Shown here: one piece after another, positions 1 to 6,969 of the stretch
How positions within the stretch are numbered: position 1 is the first letter of the stretch
How the letters are laid out: each line of letters begins with the position of its first letter
DNA from: Haloterrigena turkmenica DSM 5511
GTDB taxonomy: Archaea > Halobacteriota > Halobacteria > Halobacteriales > Natrialbaceae
Direction of reading: 5' to 3'
DNA: 64,000 bases
NCBI RefSeq assembly: GCF_000025325.1
Contig: NC_013745.1
Coordinates: 248,001-312,000 of the forward strand
Notes under the pieces: model-generated
Database searches by the model: none
Told to the model about the DNA's origin: nothing
The model's input: only the letters and a program-made list of their open reading frames with translations
Position numbers and translations under genes: made by a program

Positions 1-653
1 GTACTAACGCCCATCGTTCTGGACGCCTCTACGTAGGAGTTTTCGCGGATCGTCAGCACCTGCGATCGAATGGACCGAGCAAGCCCAGCCCAGTAGTTGA
101 TCGTGATGAGAATGCCGATCACGACGGCGCGCTCCGGCGAGACGACGACCGCCAGCACCATGATGAGCGGGAGGCCGGGAATCGACATCGCGACGTCCGA
201 GAACGTCGTCAGAACGCGGTCGGTCGTCCCCCCCTTGTATCCCGCGACTGTTCCGATCAGAACTGCGAGCCCCGTCGCAAAGACGCCGCCCGACAAGATC
301 ATGACGAGCATCTCGGGTGTCGCGTGGATCGCCATGGCCAGGATGTCCTCACCGGAATTCGTCGTTCCGAGCGGTGCCTCCATCGTCTGGAACGGTTGCA
401 GACTCCGCTCCGACTGGTTCGTGCTCGGCGACCGGTAGAGCCACGTGCCGACGGTGCCGATGAAGACGTATACGGCCAGGATGGATGCACCGAGACGCGT
501 CCGGTTGTCCTCCCACGCGACGAGCCCCGGTTTGTAGACGAACTCCCGGTAGAAGTCTCGCAATCGGTCCGCCGTCGTGACTTCGACGTCGGACTGCGCG
601 GCACCGAACGAGAACTCCTCTTCCGACTCGGTCGTGGATTCAGTATGCTTCAC
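1..653 (-). CDS. ABC transporter permease, DppC/OppC family (3' end cut by window edge)
   Basis: Second inner-membrane permease of a binding-protein-dependent importer. The frame opens at a GTG (651-653) that overlaps the end of the upstream permease gene by 14 bases and stays open to the window edge, giving about 217 residues without a stop. The N-terminus is an acidic cytoplasmic stretch, followed by a hydrophobic segment (ASILAVYVFIG). The end of the visible part (RSQVLTIRENSYVEASRTMG) matches the EAA loop that contacts the ATPase in this family. The ATPase genes should lie left of the window. By position it belongs with the next two genes. Its substrate is inferred from the neighbouring mannan-degrading enzymes to be manno-oligosaccharide rather than peptide; this is not proven. 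Confidence 0.88.
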   Translation of the reverse strand, partial: MKHTESTTESEEEFSFGAAQSDVEVTTADRLRDFYREFVYKPGLVAWEDNRTRLGASILAVYVFIGTVGTWLYRSPSTNQSERSLQPFQTMEAPLGTTNSGEDILAMAIHATPEMLVMILSGGVFATGLAVLIGTVAGYKGGTTDRVLTTFSDVAMSIPGLPLIMVLAVVVSPERAVVIGILITINYWAGLARSIRSQVLTIRENSYVEASRTMGVS

Positions 654-1638
654 TGGAATCACCCGATTTGACACGAGGATCGACGAGTCCGTACGTCAAG
701 TCAGCGATGTAGACCGACAACACGAGCGCGGTCGTAATGACGAGGAAGATTCCCATCATGAGCGGGTAATCCCTGTTGATGAGGGCCTCGAACATGTAGT
801 ATCCGATCCCCGTGTACGTAAAGACCTCCTCGAGGATCACCGATCCGCCAAGGTTGAACCCGATGAGCGTCAGGAACCCGGTATACATTGGCAGAATCGC
901 GTTCCGGCCGACGTATCTAACGGCGATTCGGCGGTCAGAGAGTCCCCGCAGTCGCGCGACCCGGACAAAGTCCTCGCCGAGCACCTGAATACTGTTACCT
1001 CGCATCGCGAGCGTCTGCAGGCCGACCTGCGTGATCACGATCGATGCGATCGGGAGCGCCGCGTGGTACAACACGTTCCCCACGAACTGGAGCGACAGGC
1101 TGGGGGAGACGCCTGGGCTCGTTCGGTACCGCGCGGGGAAGATACCGAACTTGTACGAGAACACGACCACGAACAGGATGCCGAGCACATAGAAGGGAAC
1201 AGACGAGAGCAGAATCGACAAACCGCTCGAGACCGTGTCGAACCTAGACCCTTCCTTGTACGCGATGAGCGCGCCCCAGACGACGGCGATCGCAAACAGG
1301 ACGATAGTCGCCGTCACCATAACGAATACCGTCCACGGGAGCGCATCGGTGATGATACTGGAGACGGGCTCTCTAAAGTAAAACGACTCCCCCAGATTCC
1401 CGGACAGGAGCGACGACATGTACTCGTAGTACTCGACGTAGATCGGTTGGCTCTCCTCCTGTCGGGACTGGATGATGGAGTCGATGCGCGCAGGATCGAC
1501 GCCCTGTCGGACCAATCGCGCCCTGAGCATCTCTAACGGGCCGCCGGGAATCGCCCGTATCAGCCCGAAGGTGAGCGTGACAGTGAACCACAACGTAAGC
1601 ACTGCACGCCCAGTCCGCTTGACATAGTAATTATTCAT
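640..1638 (-). CDS. ABC transporter permease, DppB/OppB family
   Basis: 332-residue membrane permease, normal length for the family. It has an N-terminal membrane segment (VLTLWFTVTLTFGLIRAIPGG, a DppB hallmark), a large external loop, and then about five further membrane segments. The EAA loop (GEDFVRVARLRGLSDRRIAV) lies near residues 220-240. It starts at an ATG preceded by a TATA-like element at about -27, so it can be transcribed separately from the binding-protein gene 69 bases upstream as well as with it. It is translationally coupled by overlap to the DppC-like gene. It forms the membrane channel with that protein. Confidence 0.93.
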   Translation of the reverse strand: MNNYYVKRTGRAVLTLWFTVTLTFGLIRAIPGGPLEMLRARLVRQGVDPARIDSIIQSRQEESQPIYVEYYEYMSSLLSGNLGESFYFREPVSSIITDALPWTVFVMVTATIVLFAIAVVWGALIAYKEGSRFDTVSSGLSILLSSVPFYVLGILFVVVFSYKFGIFPARYRTSPGVSPSLSLQFVGNVLYHAALPIASIVITQVGLQTLAMRGNSIQVLGEDFVRVARLRGLSDRRIAVRYVGRNAILPMYTGFLTLIGFNLGGSVILEEVFTYTGIGYYMFEALINRDYPLMMGIFLVITTALVLSVYIADLTYGLVDPRVKSGDSSEAY

Positions 1639-1659
1639 GGGTAGGACTGCGTAATACTA

Positions 1660-1670
1660 CTAAATAAGGT
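1660..1670 (-). promoter_or_regulatory. TATA box for the permease genes
   Basis: On the minus strand this reads ACCTTATTTA, centred about 27 bases before the permease ATG at 1638. That spacing is expected for a leaderless archaeal promoter. It sits in the 69-base gap after the binding-protein gene, so the permeases may have their own start site. Confidence 0.45.
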
Positions 1671-1707
1671 TTTTGGTTGAATGGTATGCGGTTGCATCGC
1701 AATTCCT

Positions 1708-3471
1708 CTATCCGTCGTATTGCAGTTCTCCCTGACGAATGAGCCAGAGGTTCGGCCACCGAACCTGCGAAACCTCGGCACCCTGTTCGGGAACGGACCA
1801 CTCGTCGGTGGCAAGGAACGCCTGTTCTTGCTTTTCCATGACGGGGATCATGGGAAGGTCCACATTGGTCACCCACGCCTGTTCGATCGAGATCTCGCGG
1901 GTTGTCGCTTCGTCGGAGGTTTCGGACAGTTCCTTGAGGCGATCGCTAGGGTTCACCGTCATCGTTTCTGACCCGGTCCGAGAGGGGACGGTGACGTCGC
2001 CGTTGCTCCCGCCGCGGTTCTCGTTGGCGGGGTCGTAGTTGTACGAGAAGTTGCGGTAGTGCTCGAGGAGCTGGTGGTGAAGCGAGAAGTATGGGAACGA
2101 CGCCCGACCCCCACCGGGAAGCCACCCGCCGGCCGAGAGGACGAAGTCGCCATTCGGCCAGACCGTTCCGTTCAGCGCGCTGAAATTCCGAGAATCGACC
2201 TGAGACTCGAATCCGAAGTCGTTCAGTTGATCGACGATCGTCTGGGTCGCGGTGACCCAGTCGGTCCACCCAGACGGGACGGTGATGGGAAGTTCGACTA
2301 CGTCTCCGCTATTATCGACCCACGTATCGCCGTCCTTCGAGTAGCCGGCGTCACGGAGGATCCGGTTGGCATCGTCGGTCTGTCGTTCGTTCACGCCATA
2401 GTCCTCGAACGAGTCGTAGGCGTCGTCGAGCCACCGTTCCTGGTCGTCCGAGGGAATTCCAGTGAGCAGCGGTGGCGCCTGCTTCAGCGTCTCGCCAACG
2501 TTCTTGACGATGGCCTCTCGGTCTAGCACGTGCGCGATCGCCTGACGAACGGCTCTGTCGCCCGTGTGCTCGTGGTCATGCTGCGGAATCAATCCGTATC
2601 CGACCTTCCCCGGAATGGTCTCCATCTGGATGTGATCGGGGAAGTTATTCACGACGTTCGGCGGGGCGAACACCATCACGGAGTCAAGTTCGTTCGCGCC
2701 GATCGCCTGATGAACGGCTGTGTTCCCGTCGAGGTAGCGGAACGCGACCCGATCAAAGTTGATGTTGCCTGAGTCGGGGTGGTTGTCCCGCTTCTCGAGA
2801 AGAATCTGCTGATTCCCGCGCTCTGAAACAGTGAACGGGCCGTTGGCGATGACATCCTTGTAGGCGTGGCTCTGGATTTCGCTTTGGGCCTGCTCAGCAT
2901 CATCCTCGAACATGTCGACGTACTCCCCGAACTCGCTCTCTTTCAGGGTCATGAACCGCTGTCCCAACGAATTGAATTCGACAATTCGGGGGTTAACGTC
3001 TCCAGCGAGGTTGAGAACGACGGTCTGGTCGTCCGCTACTTCGATATCTTCGGTGAACTGATCGATCGTTCCGCCGGTCAACCTCGCGAGGCGCAGCTGC
3101 GTCGCGACATCACCGGCCGTGACGTCGTCGCCGTCTTCCCAGGTGACGCCGTCGCGAACGGTCATTTCGAACGTCTTGTCGCCGAACTCCCAATCCTGGA
3201 TGAGGTAGGGAGTGAACTCGCCTTTTGCGAAGTTGAAATTCGCAAATCGGTCGAAAAGCAGGTAATGCGAGTACTGAGAGTAACTCGTTGGATTGAGCGG
3301 GTTATACTGAATCTTCGTCGGAACCTGATTCGTATAGCTGACATGGGTGCCGTCCCCGGATCCGGTTCCGCCCGTACAGCCCGCCAGTGCAGCGGCGCCT
3401 GAGGCGCCTGCGCCCTGCAGGAACGCACGGCGATCGATATGACTAACGTAATCACGGTTATTGTCTGTCAT
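1708..3471 (-). CDS. ABC transporter substrate-binding lipoprotein, SBP_bac_5 family
   Basis: 587-residue extracellular solute-binding protein of the DppA/OppA type. The N-terminus has a twin-arginine motif (DRRAFLQG, residues 13-20) followed by a short hydrophobic stretch and a lipobox ending at Cys32 (ALAGC). It is therefore Tat-exported and lipid-anchored, the normal haloarchaeal pattern. The mature part has the usual family features (YNPLNPTSY; VTWEDGDDVTAGDV; residues about 100-125). Most relatives are annotated as peptide binders, but bacterial SBP_bac_5 proteins next to mannanases bind mannobiose or longer manno-oligosaccharides. The genes from 6970 to 15657 make that role likely here. 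It is transcribed with the two permeases. Confidence 0.92.
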   Translation of the reverse strand: MTDNNRDYVSHIDRRAFLQGAGASGAAALAGCTGGTGSGDGTHVSYTNQVPTKIQYNPLNPTSYSQYSHYLLFDRFANFNFAKGEFTPYLIQDWEFGDKTFEMTVRDGVTWEDGDDVTAGDVATQLRLARLTGGTIDQFTEDIEVADDQTVVLNLAGDVNPRIVEFNSLGQRFMTLKESEFGEYVDMFEDDAEQAQSEIQSHAYKDVIANGPFTVSERGNQQILLEKRDNHPDSGNINFDRVAFRYLDGNTAVHQAIGANELDSVMVFAPPNVVNNFPDHIQMETIPGKVGYGLIPQHDHEHTGDRAVRQAIAHVLDREAIVKNVGETLKQAPPLLTGIPSDDQERWLDDAYDSFEDYGVNERQTDDANRILRDAGYSKDGDTWVDNSGDVVELPITVPSGWTDWVTATQTIVDQLNDFGFESQVDSRNFSALNGTVWPNGDFVLSAGGWLPGGGRASFPYFSLHHQLLEHYRNFSYNYDPANENRGGSNGDVTVPSRTGSETMTVNPSDRLKELSETSDEATTREISIEQAWVTNVDLPMIPVMEKQEQAFLATDEWSVPEQGAEVSQVRWPNLWLIRQGELQYDG

Positions 3472-3498
3472 TATCCACTCTGAGGTGGAGTCTCATTA

Positions 3499-3510
3499 GT
3501 AATAAAAGTA
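3499..3510 (-). promoter_or_regulatory. TATA box for the binding-protein gene
   Basis: Minus-strand TACTTTTATTAC lies about 30 bases before the ATG at 3471 and gives a near-leaderless transcript. It is the only good TATA match close to this start. Confidence 0.5.
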
Positions 3511-3511
3511 T

Positions 3512-4074
3512 GGTAACTTTGGAGAGGTATCGCTACTGAGGGATGCGATCGCGATATCGGGCTCTCATCGACGCAGCAACCGGATATGCAATTGCGCTTT
3601 CGAGAGGATTTCGCGGGCGATCGACGACCGTCGGCGTCCGTGAGGCGTCGGTAAGTGTCCAATGTGTGTTTACACGCGCGAGCGTAATAGAACAGTTCGT
3701 TCCTCGAGCGGCGTTTCACGATAGCAAACACAGTGGTAATCTATACCGACGAAATCACGTTATGGGATATCGAGACAGTGTCACCTACGGGAACGGTCGA
3801 TGTGGAAACGCCGTGCCGAGCATTTCCACGGTACTATCGTCCGGATATCTGCGCCACGAAACGCACGGCCCCGTATGTTTGACGGAGTGAAACAACTCGC
3901 GGGATGGCCGTGACGTTTTGTACTAGTACTCTCCTGCCATCTGCGCCGTCGGAATGCGGTTGGGACCGGCCGGGTTCGGCGCGTCCAATGGGTGATGATC
4001 GAAAACGAGTCCGTTCGTGTAACACGATCGATCGTAAGTGGTTTATCGAGTGGGGGTGAGAAAATTTAGCAAAC
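3512..4074. other. Divergent intergenic region
   Basis: About 560 bases between the ABC operon and the divergent dehydrogenase gene. No convincing coding frame is present. It holds the promoter of the ABC operon on the left, a 7+7 inverted repeat at 3802-3829 and a weak TATA-like element (GTTTATCG, about 4037-4044) before the dehydrogenase gene. The length is generous for a simple divergent promoter and leaves room for regulator sites. Confidence 0.5.
3802..3829. repeat. Inverted repeat GTGGAAA-N14-TTTCCAC
   Basis: Perfect 7-base arms (3802-3808 and 3823-3829) separated by 14 bases, in the gap between the ABC operon and the dehydrogenase gene. It could be a regulator site, for example for the IclR protein encoded nearby, but no second copy was seen in the locus. 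Confidence 0.35.
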
Positions 4075-5148
4075 ATGGAGAACATGACGCTGACGGTCGG
4101 TCTGGTCGGGTTAGGGACGCACGGAGCGAATCACGTGAGAATACTCAAAGAACTCGGTCACGATGTCCTCGGGGTAGATGCAGATACGGCGACGAGAGAG
4201 ACGTTTCAGGAACGACACGACGCGACGACGTTCGAGAGTCTCGAGAAGCTGTATGAACAGGATCCGGACGCGGTAATCATCTCAGCGCCGAACAAGTTCC
4301 ACGAGACGGCGGCGATAGACGCACTCGAGGCGGGCCATGACATCCTGCTCGAAAAACCGCTCGCACACGATTTGGAGAGCGCAGAGCGTATCGCCGACGT
4401 AGCGAACCGGACCGGAAACATCTGCATGGTCGGGTACCACCACCGCTATCGGAACATCTGCCAGGTCGCCAAATATTACGTCGAGGACGGCTATCTGGGC
4501 GAAATCACTCACGTTGACGCCCAATTCGTGCGACGGCGTGGCGTTCCCGGTCGAGGGACGTGGTACACGTCGAAGGATATCGCCGGAGGCGGCGCGCTGA
4601 TGGACGTCGGCGCACACCTGCTTGACTTGCTCCTTTTCTGGACTGACTGGCCGACGATCACCGACGCGATGGCGACAGCCCGATCGAACTTTGGCCAGCA
4701 CGATGACTACTCGTACCTCCACATGTGGGGAGAGGACGACCGAGGCAAGATGTATGACGTAGAGGATTCCGTCACGGCATTTTGCGAGTTCGACTCCGGA
4801 ATGACCGCGGACATTCAGGTCGCGTGGGCGGCGAACATGGAATCGTCACACAGCTATCAAATTCAGGGGACGGAAGCGGGCATGACGGTCGATATTACGA
4901 ACACGTTACAGGAAGTCGAGCCGGAGGTTGATCAGCGGAACGATCTCCGGCTGTACGAGGCTCGGTCGGGACGGTGTGACCATTTCGTCGACAGCGAAGT
5001 CATCGTCTCGTTGAACGATCCGTACCGTGACGAGTTGGAGACGTTTCTGGACGCGGTCCGCTCTGGCGAGCGGCCGGAGATGACGAACGTCAAACAGGCG
5101 CTCGACGTGCAGCGTGTCATCGACCGTCTCTACCGGACGAGTCGGTGA
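4075..5148 (+). CDS. Gfo/Idh/MocA family oxidoreductase
   Basis: 357-residue NAD(P)-dependent sugar dehydrogenase. The Rossmann nucleotide loop is GLVGLGTHGANH (residues 9-20). The family EKP signature is at residues 93-95 (LLEKPLAHD). The C-terminal half has the alpha/beta substrate domain (GGGALMDVGAHLLDLLLFW) with the catalytic Asp/His pair of the family. An in-frame ATG at 4084 is an alternative start. Family members oxidise aldoses or inositols, or act as sugar oxidoreductases. In this locus the useful reaction would be D-mannose (or galactose) to the aldonolactone, which would feed UxuA. That assignment is inference from context. It lies directly before the IclR regulator. Confidence 0.9.
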   Translation: MENMTLTVGLVGLGTHGANHVRILKELGHDVLGVDADTATRETFQERHDATTFESLEKLYEQDPDAVIISAPNKFHETAAIDALEAGHDILLEKPLAHDLESAERIADVANRTGNICMVGYHHRYRNICQVAKYYVEDGYLGEITHVDAQFVRRRGVPGRGTWYTSKDIAGGGALMDVGAHLLDLLLFWTDWPTITDAMATARSNFGQHDDYSYLHMWGEDDRGKMYDVEDSVTAFCEFDSGMTADIQVAWAANMESSHSYQIQGTEAGMTVDITNTLQEVEPEVDQRNDLRLYEARSGRCDHFVDSEVIVSLNDPYRDELETFLDAVRSGERPEMTNVKQALDVQRVIDRLYRTSR

Positions 5149-5222
5149 CCTACCGCGTTCGCTACCCGTAGTCGGCTCGGAATCGTCCTCGCCGTACTGG
5201 CTCACGATCGAGAGGTGAGCAT

Positions 5223-5229
5223 GTTTAAC
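5223..5229 (+). promoter_or_regulatory. TATA box for the first IclR gene
   Basis: GTTTAAC centred 28 bases before the ATG at 5254. This spacing supports 5254 as a leaderless start rather than the in-frame GTG at 5215 or ATG at 5221. Confidence 0.45.
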
Positions 5230-5253
5230 TATCCGTGGATCCTAGTAGCAGGT

Positions 5254-6048
5254 ATGCCAGAAGAAGCCTCCGGGGGATACGGGAAAACGATCCAGTCCGT
5301 CGAGTCAGCGCTCGAGGTCGTCGACGTCATCCGCCGGAAGGAGCGGGCGGGCGTCACGGAGATCGCGAACGAACTCGATCGCTCCAAGAGCACGGTCCAT
5401 CACCACGTAGCGACACTGACCAAACACGACTACCTCGACAAAGTTGACGGAGAGTATCAGCTCAGTCTCCGGTTTCTCACGCTCGGCGGCCAGGTGCGCG
5501 AGCGTGAACAGCTCTATCACCTCGGAAAAGACGATGTCGAAAAACTCGCACAGGAAACCGGCGAACAGGCGCGCCTCATCGTTGACCGCAACGGATTCGG
5601 CATTACGCTCTATCAGGCGACTGGAGACCGCGTCACCGAGCCGATAACGCACGTAGGCAGTATCGAGGAACTCTACTGCACCGCGGCCGGTAAAGTGTTT
5701 CTGGCAGAACTATCGGACGCCGAATTAGATTCGTATCTCAGTGAAACTTCCTACACCCCGTACACCGAGGAGACGATCACCGACAGCGACGAGCTCCGAG
5801 AGGAACTCGAAGAAATCCGTGATCGGGGGGTAGCGTTTGATGATGAAGAACGGTACGAGGGGTATCGGTGCGTCGCCGCCGCTATCAGCACCGAGGCGAG
5901 AGAACCGTTCGGAGCGCTCAGCGTCTCCGCGCCGGTCGAGCGAATGGGCGAAGAGCGGTTCCGCACTGATGTGCCGAATCAGCTCCAGAACGTCGCCGGC
6001 GTCGTCGAGATTAATACCACGTATTCGGAGTGGACGGACATACTCTAA
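5254..6048 (+). CDS. IclR family transcriptional regulator (mannan locus)
   Basis: 264 residues. The N-terminal winged helix-turn-helix (about residues 8-70) includes SVESALEVVDVIRR and the recognition region IANELDRSKSTVHHHVATL. The C-terminal IclR effector domain follows (about 85-260), with LYCTAAGKVFLAEL and GVAFDDEERYEGYRCVAAAI typical of the family. The start was chosen by a TATA box 28 bases upstream and by homologous N-terminal length. IclR proteins of haloarchaea commonly control sugar catabolic operons, and this one is placed between the dehydrogenase and hydrolase genes. It is the obvious candidate regulator of the locus; the effector is unknown. Confidence 0.93.
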   Translation: MPEEASGGYGKTIQSVESALEVVDVIRRKERAGVTEIANELDRSKSTVHHHVATLTKHDYLDKVDGEYQLSLRFLTLGGQVREREQLYHLGKDDVEKLAQETGEQARLIVDRNGFGITLYQATGDRVTEPITHVGSIEELYCTAAGKVFLAELSDAELDSYLSETSYTPYTEETITDSDELREELEEIRDRGVAFDDEERYEGYRCVAAAISTEAREPFGALSVSAPVERMGEERFRTDVPNQLQNVAGVVEINTTYSEWTDIL

Positions 6049-6337
6049 AGCGACCGGGACGCCATCGAGTGCAGCGTTTCTATTACAACCATACATTCGT
6101 AAAGGGGCGCTACGATAATCCGTCTATAGACAACTATTACAAAAATACGATCGTAAATCATCACGATCAGATCCCACCTGAGCACAACTCGAGTGAGCAG
6201 CAAGCGATCACGGGACAGAGGTATTTCGTTTGACTGTAGGAAACATAGGGAGGGGGTGAACTACCTCCATTCTAGTAGAGCAAACAATCGAACTACTGTC
6301 AGTTGATCATGGCTTCGCTACTCGCGACAGTAGATTC
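6049..6337. other. AT-rich intergenic stretch
   Basis: About 290 bases between the IclR gene and the UspA gene, clearly AT-richer than the flanking genes. No coding frame or recognisable repeat was found. Confidence 0.5.
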
Positions 6338-6345
6338 TTGTATAG
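6338..6345 (+). promoter_or_regulatory. TATA box for the UspA gene
   Basis: TTGTATAG centred about 24 bases before the ATG at 6365. It decides that ATG over the upstream in-frame start at 6338, which lies inside the element itself. Confidence 0.45.
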
Positions 6346-6364
6346 TCAGTTCGTTGGCCTCCCC

Positions 6365-6823
6365 ATGCGACGTGGATTAGTACTCGCCGAAGACACTGAG
6401 AAAGGCCGAAAACTACTCGCCGAAGCAGCCGCGACCGCTCGCGGTAGCGATTGCGGGCTGATCGTCCTGTCCATTATCCACCCGGAATCGTTCGCAGCGA
6501 ACGTCGAGACGCTGGAAGCGATGGGAGACGTCGAAGATACACACTACGACGAGCATAGCGTCCTCGACGCCGAGCGAAACGCCGTTCAGTCCGTAGTCAA
6601 TGACGCTATTGACGGCGACAACATAGAGATCACATACCGTGTGAGCGTCGCTTCAGACAGTGAATATGTCGAGACAGTCCTTCAGACTGCCCAGGAGACT
6701 GATTGCGATCATCTGTTCACGTGTGGCACTCAACGCACCCCGACCGGAAAAGCAATCTTCGGTGATCGGACACAGCAACTCCTCTTGGAGTTCTCCGGAC
6801 CCGTGACGGTGGATCTCGACTGA
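6365..6823 (+). CDS. Universal stress protein (UspA family)
   Basis: 152 residues, a single Usp domain with a Rossmann-like fold. The start at 6365 gives the expected first beta strand (MRRGLVLAEDTEKG). The C-terminal nucleotide-binding signature is TCGTQRTPTGKAIFGDRTQQ, the G-2x-G-9x-G(S/T)-like pattern of ATP-binding Usp proteins. The last strand is GPVTVDL. Its role in stress or energy signalling is not resolvable. It is a monocistronic unit between the regulator and the beta-mannosidase genes. Confidence 0.88.
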   Translation: MRRGLVLAEDTEKGRKLLAEAAATARGSDCGLIVLSIIHPESFAANVETLEAMGDVEDTHYDEHSVLDAERNAVQSVVNDAIDGDNIEITYRVSVASDSEYVETVLQTAQETDCDHLFTCGTQRTPTGKAIFGDRTQQLLLEFSGPVTVDLD

Positions 6824-6969
6824 ACTGCCAGCTCAGTAGTCCCTCGGTCGGACAAGAGTCCCACAGTGATTGGCCGGTTACTGTTGTCCCCCTATCTCGA
6901 TTAAAATGCAGCGGAGATCCCATCCCGGGTACCGGTAGCATTATTACGCTCTATTGATACAGTTCGGTT

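Noticed and set aside
577-1536. Long plus-strand open frame (319 residues)
   Set aside because: It is the antisense shadow of the DppB-like gene. Composition is Arg/Asp/Glu-rich without domains, while the minus strand has a complete permease.
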